Shown here: piece by piece, positions 1-12,058 of the stretch | Numbering within the stretch: the stretch's first letter is position 1 | Layout of the letters: each line of letters starts with the position of its first letter | DNA from: Enterobacter sp. JUb54 | GTDB lineage: Bacteria; Pseudomonadota; Gammaproteobacteria; Enterobacterales; Enterobacteriaceae | Assembly: GCF_014298075.1 (NCBI RefSeq) | Contig: NZ_CP060418.1 | Span: 3,968,001 to 4,032,000 of the forward strand | DNA: 64,000 nucleotides | Reading direction: 5' to 3' | Translations under genes and position numbers: made by a program | The notes under the pieces: generated by a model | Database searches by the model: none | Told to the model about the DNA's origin: nothing | What the model saw: the letters and a program-made list of their open reading frames with translations, nothing else

Positions 1-9
1 TAACTCCTG
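1..9 (-). promoter_or_regulatory. probable Shine-Dalgarno of divergent asnA
   Basis: Read on the minus strand these bases are CAGGAGTTA, a good ribosome-binding sequence. In E. coli asnA (asparagine synthetase A) is divergent from asnC, so its start codon probably lies just outside the left edge. The rest of 10-146 would be the shared asnA/asnC promoter region. asnA itself is not visible, so this is inferred from synteny. Confidence 0.45.
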
Positions 10-146
10 CGTCCTGTTGGTATTGATTAAGCAACAAAACAGGCCACCAATTCAATAATCAAACAACAAAAAGCCGGGTTCACTTTTGATTCATTAAAAT
101 ATCAGGCTAATATAGAAAGAATCATTAAACATCATAAGAAAAAACT

Positions 147-605
147 ATGGAAAATTATCAGATCGACAATCTGGACCGCGGCATCCTTGAGGCATTAATG
201 GCCAATGCGCGCACGGCGTACGCGGAACTGGCCAAACAGTTTGGCGTCAGCCCCGGCACCATCCATGTGCGCGTAGAGAAGATGAAACAGGCGGGGATCA
301 TTACCGGCGCACGCATCGACGTGAATCCTAAACAGCTCGGCTACGACGTCTGCTGCTTTATCGGCATTATTTTGAAAAGCGCCAAAGACTATCCTTCCGC
401 ACTGGCCAGACTCGAAAGCCTCGACGAGGTCACCGAGGCCTACTACACCACCGGGCACTACAGCATCTTTATCAAGGTGATGTGCCGCTCGATCGATGCC
501 CTGCAGCAGGTACTTATCAACAAGATCCAAACAATCGATGAAATTCAGTCCACCGAGACGCTGATCTCCCTGCAGAACCCGATCATGCGGACCATCCGCC
601 CGTGA
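147..605 (+). CDS. asnC: AsnC, Lrp/AsnC-family transcriptional regulator
   Basis: Asparagine-responsive activator of asnA and repressor of its own gene. At 152 residues it has the usual Lrp/AsnC length. The N-terminal winged helix-turn-helix covers about residues 5-60 (NARTAYAELAKQFGVSPGTIHVRVEKM) and is followed by the effector-binding RAM domain (about 70-145). The ATG sits directly after an A-rich leader with only a weak Shine-Dalgarno. It precedes mioC on the same strand, as in E. coli. In E. coli read-through from asnC reaches mioC and oriC, so its expression may matter for initiation. The stop codon lies inside the terminator stem. The assignment is from near-identity to the E. coli protein as remembered. 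Confidence 0.97.
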   Translation: MENYQIDNLDRGILEALMANARTAYAELAKQFGVSPGTIHVRVEKMKQAGIITGARIDVNPKQLGYDVCCFIGIILKSAKDYPSALARLESLDEVTEAYYTTGHYSIFIKVMCRSIDALQQVLINKIQTIDEIQSTETLISLQNPIMRTIRP

Positions 606-617
606 TCGGGCTTTTTT
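578..617 (+). terminator. asnC intrinsic terminator overlapping the CDS end
   Basis: CCCGATCA (578-585) pairs with TGATCGGG (603-610), with an inner GCGG/CCGC pair (587-590 with 596-599), followed by a run of T. The upstream arm codes for the last AsnC residues and the downstream arm contains the TGA stop codon. Confidence 0.85.
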
Positions 618-626
618 AATCCCACA

Positions 627-666
627 TTTTCCACAGGTAGATCCCAGCTCACACACAGCGTACAAT
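627..666 (+). promoter_or_regulatory. mioC promoter with DnaA box
   Basis: TTTTCCACA at 627-635 matches the DnaA box TTATCCACA at 8 of 9 positions. TACAAT at 661-666 is a good -10 element. In E. coli the mioC promoter is repressed by DnaA through a box in this position. No strong -35 hexamer was found. Confidence 0.65.
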
Positions 667-696
667 GTGCCACTCTGAATAATTGAGCAGACGATC

Positions 697-1137
697 ATGG
701 CAGACATTACGCTTATCAGCGGCAGTACCCTGGGCAGTGCGGAATATGTAGCGGAGCATCTGGCTGAAAAGCTGGAAGAGGCGGGCTACAGCACCGAAAT
801 CCAGCACGGTCCGTTGATCGAGGATCTGCAGGCTGAAGGGATCTGGCTAGTTATCTCCTCTACTCATGGTGCAGGTGATATCCCTGATAACCTGCTGCCG
901 TTCTTTGAAGCTATTCAGGAACAACGCGCAGACCTGTCTGCCGTGCGTTTTGGCGCCATTGGTATTGGCAGCCGGGAATATGACACCTTCTGCGGAGCCA
1001 TCGACAAGATCGACAGCGCGCTGAAAGCATGCGGCGCAAAACAGATCGGCGAAACGCTGAAGATAAATGTGCTGGAACATGAAATTCCGGAAGATCCGGC
1101 AGAGATTTGGGTCGGATCCTGGAAAGATTTACTCTGA
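697..1137 (+). CDS. mioC: MioC, FMN-binding flavodoxin-like protein
   Basis: Small flavodoxin-fold protein of 146 residues. The FMN phosphate-binding loop is at the N-terminus (SGSTLGSAEYVAE, about residues 9-21), and aromatic/glycine loops follow near SSTHGAGDIP and GIGSREYDTF. The E. coli protein carries FMN and has been linked to biotin synthase electron transfer. Its transcription runs toward oriC, which begins immediately after the stop codon, and is classically studied as a modulator of initiation. The start is set by the ATG at 697, downstream of a -10 element and DnaA box. It lies between asnC and oriC as in E. coli. Confidence 0.96.
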   Translation: MADITLISGSTLGSAEYVAEHLAEKLEEAGYSTEIQHGPLIEDLQAEGIWLVISSTHGAGDIPDNLLPFFEAIQEQRADLSAVRFGAIGIGSREYDTFCGAIDKIDSALKACGAKQIGETLKINVLEHEIPEDPAEIWVGSWKDLL

Positions 1138-1159
1138 GTTTTGTAAAGATCGTCCGTTT

Positions 1160-1428
1160 TTCTGTGTATAACTCTGCTTAAAAGCTCTGATCAACCGGTA
1201 GTTATCCAAAGAATAACCCTTGCTCGCTTTTTGGGCTGTGCATAACCCTTCATTTTGATCCCAGCTTATACGGAACAGGATCACCGATCATTCACAGATA
1301 GTGATCCTTCTTAACCGGTTGATCTTAAAGTCTGGATCCGGCTTATCCACAGACAAGCTCGATCCTAATAAGAGATCACAATAAAACAGATCTCTAAATA
1401 AAAGATCTTCTTTTTAATACTCAAGATC
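1160..1428. other. oriC, chromosomal replication origin
   Basis: The layout matches E. coli oriC in reverse orientation: R4 (TGTGTATAA, 1163-1171), R3 (TTATCCAAA, 1202-1210), R2 (TGTGCATAA, 1237-1245), R5M (TCATTCACA, 1288-1296), an IHF-like site (about 1312-1323), R1 (TTATCCACA, 1343-1351), then three AT-rich 13-mers. About fourteen GATC Dam/SeqA sites fall between 1141 and 1445. The origin sits between mioC and mnmG, its conserved place in Enterobacteriaceae. R4 differs from the consensus box (see findings). Identification rests on block-by-block comparison with the E. coli origin from memory. Confidence 0.97.
1365..1407. other. oriC duplex-unwinding element (three 13-mers)
   Basis: Three 13-mers, each ending in GATC on this strand: CTAATAAGAGATC (1365-1377, right repeat), AATAAAACAGATC (1380-1392, middle repeat) and TAAATAAAAGATC (1395-1407, left repeat). 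The right repeat is identical to the E. coli one as remembered. The middle one differs at one base, and the left one is shifted by a one-base deletion. This is where the strands open and DnaB is loaded. Confidence 0.93.
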
Positions 1429-1435
1429 CCGGAGC

Positions 1436-1464
1436 TTTCTCGATCGACTAAAGTTGAGTAGAAT
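1436..1464 (+). promoter_or_regulatory. candidate mnmG (gidA) promoter
   Basis: TAGAAT at 1459-1464 is a plausible -10 hexamer, 55 bases before the mnmG start, with a poor -35 (TTTCTC, 1436-1441) at 17-base spacing. In E. coli the gidA promoter fires away from oriC from the same position. Confidence 0.4.
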
Positions 1465-1518
1465 CCACGGCCCGGGCTTCAATCCATTTTCAAACCGCTT
1501 TATGCGAGGCATACCACC

Positions 1519-3408
1519 ATGTTTTATCAGGATCCTTTTGACGTCATCATCATTGGCGGGGGTCATGCAGGCACTGAGGCCGCGATGGCCGCAGCGCGAA
1601 TGGGTCAACAAACCCTGCTTTTGACACACAATATCGACACGCTGGGGCAGATGAGCTGCAATCCGGCGATTGGCGGCATTGGGAAAGGACACCTGGTAAA
1701 AGAAGTGGATGCACTTGGCGGCCTGATGGCGAAAGCGATCGACCAGGCAGGCATTCAGTTTAGGATACTAAACGCCAGCAAAGGCCCGGCGGTACGTGCC
1801 ACCCGAGCACAGGCTGACCGTGTACTCTATCGCCAGGCGGTTCGCACGGCCCTGGAAAACCAGCCAAACCTGATGATCTTCCAGCAGGCGGTTGAAGATC
1901 TGATTGTCGAAAACGATCGCGTTGTCGGCGCAGTGACCCAGATGGGCCTGAAATTCCGCGCCAAAGCGGTGGTCCTGACCGTAGGGACGTTCCTCGACGG
2001 CAAGATCCACATTGGCCTGGATAACTACAGCGGTGGCCGTGCAGGCGATCCGCCGTCTATCCCGCTCTCTCGTCGCTTGCGTGAACTGCCGCTGCGCGTT
2101 AGCCGTCTGAAAACCGGGACGCCGCCGCGTATTGACGCCCGCACTATCGACTTCAGCGTTCTGGCACCACAGCATGGCGATAACCCAATGCCGGTCTTCT
2201 CGTTCATGGGCTCTGCGGATCAGCATCCGCGTCAGGTTCCGTGCTACATCACGTATACCAACGAGAAAACCCATGACGTGATCCGCAATAACCTCGATCG
2301 CAGCCCGATGTACGCCGGGGTGATTGAAGGGATCGGTCCACGCTATTGCCCGTCGATCGAAGACAAAGTGATGCGCTTTGCCGATCGCAACCAGCATCAG
2401 ATCTTCCTCGAGCCGGAAGGGCTGACCTCAAACGAAATTTATCCGAACGGCATCTCCACCAGCCTGCCATTCGATGTACAAATGCAGATTGTTCGCTCGA
2501 TGCAAGGCATGGAGAACGCCAAAATCGTTCGCCCAGGCTACGCTATTGAGTACGACTTCTTCGATCCTCGCGATCTGAAGCCGACGCTGGAAAGTAAATA
2601 TATCCACGGCCTGTTCTTTGCCGGTCAGATCAACGGGACTACCGGATACGAAGAAGCCGCTGCCCAGGGTCTGCTTGCTGGCCTCAACGCCGGTCGCTTC
2701 TCTGCAGAAAAAGAGGGTTGGGCGCCAGCGCGTTCTGAAGCCTACCTGGGTGTACTGGTCGACGACCTGTGCACGCTCGGTACCAAAGAACCGTACCGCA
2801 TGTTTACCTCCCGCGCGGAGTATCGTCTGATGCTGCGCGAGGATAATGCCGATCTGCGCCTGACCGAACAGGGGCGTGAGCTGGGTCTGGTCGATGATGA
2901 ACGCTGGGCGCGTTTCAATCAGAAGCTGGAAAGCATTGAGCTTGAACGTCAGCGCCTGAAATCGACCTGGGTTTACCCGGCAGCAGACAGCGTTGAAGCC
3001 GTTAACGCGCATCTGAGCGCGCCGCTTTCTCGCGAAGCCAGCGGTGAAGATTTACTCCGTCGTCCGGAAATGACCTACGAGCAGCTGGTCCAGCTGCCAC
3101 CATTCGCGCCGGGCCTGGGAGATACGCAGGCCGCAGAGCAGGTTGAGATTCAGGTCAAATACGAAGGCTATATTGCGCGCCAGCAGGAAGAGATCGAAAG
3201 GCAGCAGCGTAATGAGAATACGATACTGCCGGCGACCCTTGATTACCGCCAGGTGATTGGGCTGTCGAATGAAGTCATTGCCAAGCTAAACGATCACAAG
3301 CCGTCTTCGATCGGCCAGGCTACCCGTATTTCAGGCGTGACCCCTGCGGCGATCTCCATTTTGCTGATCTGGCTGAAAAAACAGGGCATGCTGCGCCGCA
3401 GCGCATAA
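1519..3408 (+). CDS. mnmG: MnmG (GidA), tRNA U34 carboxymethylaminomethyl-modifying FAD enzyme
   Basis: FAD-dependent subunit of the MnmE-MnmG complex that makes cmnm5U at the wobble position of several tRNAs. It is 629 residues, the family length. The dinucleotide-binding motif GGGHAG is at residues 13-18. The conserved stretches [19 protein letters not shown] and [13 protein letters not shown] and the C-terminal helical MnmE-interaction domain are all present. Its partner MnmE is encoded at 29200-30564. It is the first gene to the right of oriC and is followed by rsmG. The start codon has only a weak ribosome-binding sequence. Confidence 0.98.
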   Translation: MFYQDPFDVIIIGGGHAGTEAAMAAARMGQQTLLLTHNIDTLGQMSCNPAIGGIGKGHLVKEVDALGGLMAKAIDQAGIQFRILNASKGPAVRATRAQADRVLYRQAVRTALENQPNLMIFQQAVEDLIVENDRVVGAVTQMGLKFRAKAVVLTVGTFLDGKIHIGLDNYSGGRAGDPPSIPLSRRLRELPLRVSRLKTGTPPRIDARTIDFSVLAPQHGDNPMPVFSFMGSADQHPRQVPCYITYTNEKTHDVIRNNLDRSPMYAGVIEGIGPRYCPSIEDKVMRFADRNQHQIFLEPEGLTSNEIYPNGISTSLPFDVQMQIVRSMQGMENAKIVRPGYAIEYDFFDPRDLKPTLESKYIHGLFFAGQINGTTGYEEAAAQGLLAGLNAGRFSAEKEGWAPARSEAYLGVLVDDLCTLGTKEPYRMFTSRAEYRLMLREDNADLRLTEQGRELGLVDDERWARFNQKLESIELERQRLKSTWVYPAADSVEAVNAHLSAPLSREASGEDLLRRPEMTYEQLVQLPPFAPGLGDTQAAEQVEIQVKYEGYIARQQEEIERQQRNENTILPATLDYRQVIGLSNEVIAKLNDHKPSSIGQATRISGVTPAAISILLIWLKKQGMLRRSA

Positions 3409-3465
3409 TCTATTTCATTGTCTTCCGGCGGGTGGTGCATGGCTAACCCGCCTCACAAGCTTGTA

Positions 3466-3493
3466 TGCCCGGTTAGCGTTAGCGCACCGGGCA
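3466..3493. repeat. REP-like hairpin in mnmG-rsmG gap
   Basis: TGCCCGGT (3466-3473) and ACCGGGCA (3486-3493) form a perfect 8-bp inverted repeat with a 12-base loop. It resembles the GC-rich REP/PU palindromes common between genes of Enterobacter and Klebsiella. It lies in the transcribed spacer just before the rsmG ribosome-binding site. Confidence 0.6.
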
Positions 3494-3516
3494 AATTATT
3501 CAGACAGGTATCAACA

Positions 3517-4140
3517 GTGCTTAACAAACTTTCTCATCTGCTTGCAGAAGCTGGCATTTCGCTCTCCGATCACCAGAAAAATCAGCTGGTAGGGTATGTT
3601 GGACTGCTGGATAAGTGGAACAAGGCCTATAACCTGACTTCCGTTCGCGATCCGAACGAAATGTTGGTACGCCATATTCTCGATAGCATTGTCGTTGCGC
3701 CGCACCTGAAAGGCAGCCGCTTTATCGATGTCGGAACAGGACCGGGTCTGCCGGGGATCCCTCTGGCTATCGTCTGCCCGCAGTCGCACTTCACGCTGCT
3801 GGACAGCCTTGGCAAGCGCGTACGCTTTCTTCGCCAGGTTCAGCATGAGCTAAAACTGGATAACATCGAGCCGGTACAAAGCCGCGTGGAAGCGTTTCCG
3901 GCAGAGCCGCCGTTTGATGGCGTCATCAGCCGTGCCTTTGCTTCACTCAATGACATGGTGAGCTGGTGTCACCACCTGCCGACGGAAGAGGGCGCTTTCT
4001 ACGCGCTTAAAGGCGTTGCTCAGGAAGAGGAAATGGCCAATCTTCCGGAAGGATATGTGGTCAGCGAGGTGATTGAACTGCAGGTTCCGCAGCTGGAAGG
4101 GGAGCGCCATTTGGTGCTTATTAAACCAAAAAAGATTTAA
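3517..4140 (+). CDS. rsmG: RsmG (GidB), 16S rRNA G527 N7-methyltransferase
   Basis: Methylates G527 of 16S rRNA using S-adenosylmethionine; in many bacteria loss of this enzyme gives low-level streptomycin resistance. The GTG start at 3517 is chosen because it gives 207 residues, the E. coli length, and begins with the conserved [19 protein letters not shown]. The open frame continues upstream to 3418, but that part includes the REP-like hairpin. The Rossmann SAM-binding motif [10 protein letters not shown] is at residues 71-80. It is co-directional with mnmG across a 108-base spacer. Confidence 0.96.
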   Translation: MLNKLSHLLAEAGISLSDHQKNQLVGYVGLLDKWNKAYNLTSVRDPNEMLVRHILDSIVVAPHLKGSRFIDVGTGPGLPGIPLAIVCPQSHFTLLDSLGKRVRFLRQVQHELKLDNIEPVQSRVEAFPAEPPFDGVISRAFASLNDMVSWCHHLPTEEGAFYALKGVAQEEEMANLPEGYVVSEVIELQVPQLEGERHLVLIKPKKI

Positions 4141-4636
4141 ATTTTATCAAAAAATGTGAAAAAAAAAGTCTGCCGCGTGTTACAAAAATGGACGTCAGTA
4201 CGCGCGGATATCGGACTCTTTTTAACCATGTTTTTACTAAGGGTTATCCAGTCGTTAACCTTGGCAATTTGTTAACAGATAATATAGTCAACACTGAAAA
4301 TATCAGCGTGCTAAAAATACAGGCGCTGACAAAGCATACGAATGTTAAATTTTTATTATAAATGTCAATGAGTAGTTTTTATTGTATATAGGGTTGTTTT
4401 ATAAATTGTCGCTATTTTTTGTCTTTAATATCAAAACGATGAAATCAGACAATTTATGAACAGAATTAATTCGATTAAGCCAAAAATGTTTAATATGTGA
4501 TCTGTCGCACGCTTTGTTTTCTGTGTTTTCTCAGTATTTGCAGTTTCGTATGATCGCTCACAGATTGGTAAAATGCAGGAAAAGTTGCCAGTCAGAAAAT
4601 AATTAAACATTTATTCACTATTTTGCTACTTATTGT
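4141..4636. other. long AT-rich region between rsmG and the atp operon
   Basis: About 500 bases, very rich in A and T, with A-tracts near 4148-4168 and many short T-tracts. No open reading frame with a ribosome-binding site, repeat or terminator with a T-run was found. TTATCCAGT near 4245 is a poor DnaA-box match. E. coli also has a long untranslated region here. It is probably upstream promoter/nucleoid-protein territory for the atp operon. Confidence 0.6.
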
Positions 4637-4664
4637 TTGAAATCACGGGGCGTCACCGTATAAT
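4637..4664 (+). promoter_or_regulatory. atp operon promoter
   Basis: TTGAAA (4637-4642) and TATAAT (4659-4664) are separated by 16 bases; the -10 is perfect and the -35 matches 5 of 6. It lies about 90 bases before atpI and corresponds to the main unc operon promoter of E. coli. Confidence 0.8.
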
Positions 4665-4754
4665 TTGTCCGCTTTTTGATGCTTGACTCTTCGTCTTAAA
4701 GGACGTTTTATACGACACGCGACATACCTCAAAGGGAGCAGGAGTAAAAACGTG

Positions 4755-6266
<1,512 letters not shown>

Positions 6267-6300
6267 TAAGCCACAGAGTTAATTTAAGAGGTATTGTGCT

Positions 6301-6771
6301 GTGAACATGAACGCAACAATCCTCGGCCAGGCCATCGCGTTTGTTCTTTTCGTATGGTTCTGCATGAAGTACGTATGGCCGCCTTTAATGGCTGCCATCG
6401 AAAAGCGCCAGAAAGAGATTTCTGACGGTTTGGCTTCTGCAGAACGCGCTAAGAAAGATTTGGACCTTGCACAGGCCAACGCGACCGACCAGCTGAAAAA
6501 AGCGAAGGCGGAAGCCCAGGTCATCATCGAGCAGGCGAACAAGCGTCGCTCTCAGATGCTGGACGAAGCTAAAGCTGAAGCAGAACAGGAACGCACCAAA
6601 ATCGTCGCACAGGCGCAGGCTGAAATCGATGCCGAACGTAAACGTGCTCGTGAGGAGCTGCGTAAGCAGGTCGCTATCCTGGCTGTTGCTGGCGCCGAGA
6701 AGATCATCGAACGTTCCGTGGATGAAGCTGCTAACAGCGACATCGTGGACAAACTTGTCGCTGAACTGTAA
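6301..6771 (+). CDS. atpF: AtpF, F0 ATP synthase subunit b
   Basis: Peripheral-stalk subunit, 156 residues, starting with GTG at 6301 as in E. coli. It has one N-terminal membrane helix (about residues 5-25) and a long, highly charged, alanine-rich coiled coil (30-150) that dimerises and binds AtpH at the top of F1. The spacing from atpE (54 bases) holds GAGGT just before the start. Confidence 0.98.
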   Translation: MNMNATILGQAIAFVLFVWFCMKYVWPPLMAAIEKRQKEISDGLASAERAKKDLDLAQANATDQLKKAKAEAQVIIEQANKRRSQMLDEAKAEAEQERTKIVAQAQAEIDAERKRAREELRKQVAILAVAGAEKIIERSVDEAANSDIVDKLVAEL

Positions 6772-6785
6772 GGAGGGAGGGGCTG

Positions 6786-7319
6786 ATGTCTGAATTTGTA
6801 ACGGTAGCTCGCCCCTACGCCAAAGCAGCTTTTGACTTTGCCGTCGAACACAAAAGTGTTGAACGCTGGCAGGATATGCTGGCGTTTGCCGCTGAAGTGA
6901 CCAAAAACGAACAAATGGCAGAGCTTCTGTCCGGTGCTCTGGCGCCGGAAACGCTCTCTGAAGCGTTCATTGCGGTCTGCGGTGAGCAACTGGACGAAAA
7001 TGGCCAGAACCTGATTCGGGTTATGGCAGAAAATGGTCGTCTTAAGGTGCTCCCGGATGTTCTCGAGCAGTTCATTCACCTGCGCGCTGCCAGTGAGGCA
7101 ACCGCAGAGGTAGATGTTATTTCTGCCTCCCAGCTGAGTGAAGAACAGCTTGCGAAGATCGTCGGCGCGATGGAAAAACGTCTGTCACGCAAAGTTAAGC
7201 TGAATTGCAAAATCGATAAGTCTGTTATGGCAGGTGTTATCATCCGTGCGGGTGATATGGTCATTGATGGTAGCGTACGCGGCCGTCTTGATCGCCTGGC
7301 AGACGTCTTGCAGTCTTAA
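6786..7319 (+). CDS. atpH: AtpH, F1 ATP synthase subunit delta
   Basis: Joins the b-subunit stalk to the top of the alpha3beta3 hexamer. At 177 residues it has the normal length. An N-terminal helical domain ([20 protein letters not shown]) is followed by a C-terminal region with the conserved [33 protein letters not shown] lies at ideal distance before the ATG. It sits in its fixed place between atpF and atpA. Confidence 0.98.
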   Translation: MSEFVTVARPYAKAAFDFAVEHKSVERWQDMLAFAAEVTKNEQMAELLSGALAPETLSEAFIAVCGEQLDENGQNLIRVMAENGRLKVLPDVLEQFIHLRAASEATAEVDVISASQLSEEQLAKIVGAMEKRLSRKVKLNCKIDKSVMAGVIIRAGDMVIDGSVRGRLDRLADVLQS

Positions 7320-7331
7320 GGGGACTGGAGC

Positions 7332-8873
<1,542 letters not shown>

Positions 8874-8923
8874 AGTCTGGCGGCTTGCCTTAGGGCAGGC
8901 CGCAAGGCATTGAGGAGAAGTTC

Positions 8924-11196
<2,273 letters not shown>

Positions 11197-11216
11197 CGCC
11201 TTAATCGGAGGGTGAT

Positions 11217-11636
11217 ATGGCAATGACTTACCACCTGGACGTCGTCAGCGCAGAGAAACAAATGTTCTCTGGTCTGGTCGAAAAAATCCAGGTAACGGGT
11301 AGTGAAGGTGAACTGGGTATTTACCCGGGTCACGCACCGCTGCTCACCGCCATTAAGCCTGGTATGATTCGCATCGTTAAACAGCACGGTCATGAAGAGT
11401 TTATCTACCTGTCTGGCGGCATTCTTGAAGTGCAGCCTGGTAGCACGACCGTTCTGGCTGATACGGCAATTCGTGGCCAGGATCTCGACGAAGCGCGAGC
11501 CCTGGAATCGAAGCGTAAAGCCGAAGAGCATATCAATAGCTCTCACGGCGACGTAGATTACGCTCAGGCGTCTGCGGAACTGGCCAAAGCGATCGCCAAA
11601 CTGCGCGTTATCGAGTTGACCAAAAAAGCGATGTAA
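11217..11636 (+). CDS. atpC: AtpC, F1 ATP synthase subunit epsilon
   Basis: Rotor subunit and inhibitor of hydrolysis, 139 residues. An N-terminal beta sandwich ([15 protein letters not shown]...[13 protein letters not shown]) precedes a C-terminal helical hairpin ([16 protein letters not shown]...[19 protein letters not shown]) that can extend to block rotation. It is the last gene of the operon, and a strong terminator follows within 25 bases. Confidence 0.98.
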   Translation: MAMTYHLDVVSAEKQMFSGLVEKIQVTGSEGELGIYPGHAPLLTAIKPGMIRIVKQHGHEEFIYLSGGILEVQPGSTTVLADTAIRGQDLDEARALESKRKAEEHINSSHGDVDYAQASAELAKAIAKLRVIELTKKAM

Positions 11637-11658
11637 CACCGGCTTGAAAGTTAAAAAG

Positions 11659-11687
11659 CCAGTCTGGTTTCCAGGCTGGTTTTTTTT
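11659..11687 (+). terminator. atp operon intrinsic terminator
   Basis: CCAGTCTGG (11659-11667) pairs with CCAGGCTGG (11671-11679), with one T-G wobble and a three-base loop, and is followed by a run of eight T. Confidence 0.93.
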
Positions 11688-11736
11688 ATGGTTCCGTTTC
11701 AGAAAAGATGAAACTAAAAAGCGAGTTCAATATTTT

Positions 11737-11752
11737 TGTGATGAATGTCTCA
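11737..11752. promoter_or_regulatory. CRP-like site 1
   Basis: TGTGA-N6-TCTCA matches the CRP core TGTGA-N6-TCACA at 9 of 10 positions and is flanked by T-rich sequence. It lies 57 bp upstream (centre to centre) of a perfect site. Confidence 0.5.
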
Positions 11753-11793
11753 TTTTTGTTGATCGATTAAAAAATGAGGCGTAGACTTGGTTT

Positions 11794-11809
11794 TGTGATG
11801 TGAGTCACA
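11794..11809. promoter_or_regulatory. consensus CRP site 2
   Basis: TGTGATGTGAGTCACA is a perfect TGTGA-N6-TCACA match with symmetric TTT/AAA flanks, as in the strongest CRP sites. It is centred near 11801.5, about 50 bases before the start codon at 11851. No confident -10 hexamer at class I or class II spacing was found. Confidence 0.7.
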
Positions 11810-11850
11810 AAAATAACCCATCAAAATTAATCGCTATCCAGGAAGTCATC

Positions 11851-11922
11851 ATGAAACTGATCAATAAAATCGTCGCTTTCTTCAGTGCTATGAACGTTAC
11901 CTTTGGTACTTTCAACAACTGA
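11851..11922 (+). CDS. possible 23-residue small protein
   Basis: ATG to TGA encodes MKLINKIVAFFSAMNVTFG followed by TFNN, preceded by AGGAAG at suitable distance (11840-11845). Residues 3-18 would form a short hydrophobic, mildly amphipathic helix with two lysines at the N-terminal side. It lies behind two CRP-like sites and ahead of a hairpin (12002-12025) that could end its transcript. The family was not recognised. The length is too short to judge codon use, so this may be chance. It is listed because the ribosome-binding site and regulatory context agree. Confidence 0.4.
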   Translation: MKLINKIVAFFSAMNVTFGTFNN

Positions 11923-12001
11923 GAATAAAACTTTCCAGACTGCATTTGCGCTGTCCCGCTAACTAAAACGACAACACATGCGGTGTAAAGCAGAAAAGAA
12001 A

Positions 12002-12025
12002 AAAGGTCGCCTGAGGGCGACCTTT
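12002..12025 (-). terminator. bidirectional hairpin ending the pectate lyase gene
   Basis: AAAGGTCGC (12002-12010) pairs with GCGACCTTT (12017-12025). On the minus strand it is followed by a long T-run (plus-strand A-tract 11993-12004), so it should terminate the leftward pectate lyase transcript. On the plus strand it is followed by TTTGTGTTTG and could also end a transcript through the small ORF. Confidence 0.8.
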
Positions 12026-12058
12026 GTGTTTGTGGTCTTCCAGAAAACGCGACAGAGA

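Noticed and set aside
3418-3516. Upstream extension of RsmG by 33 codons
   Set aside because: It runs through a REP-like palindrome; the GTG at 3517 gives the family length and sequence start.
4141-4700. Searched the AT-rich rsmG-atpI gap for a small RNA or second origin-like element
   Set aside because: No terminator hairpin, only one poor DnaA-box-like sequence, and E. coli has a similar untranslated region here.
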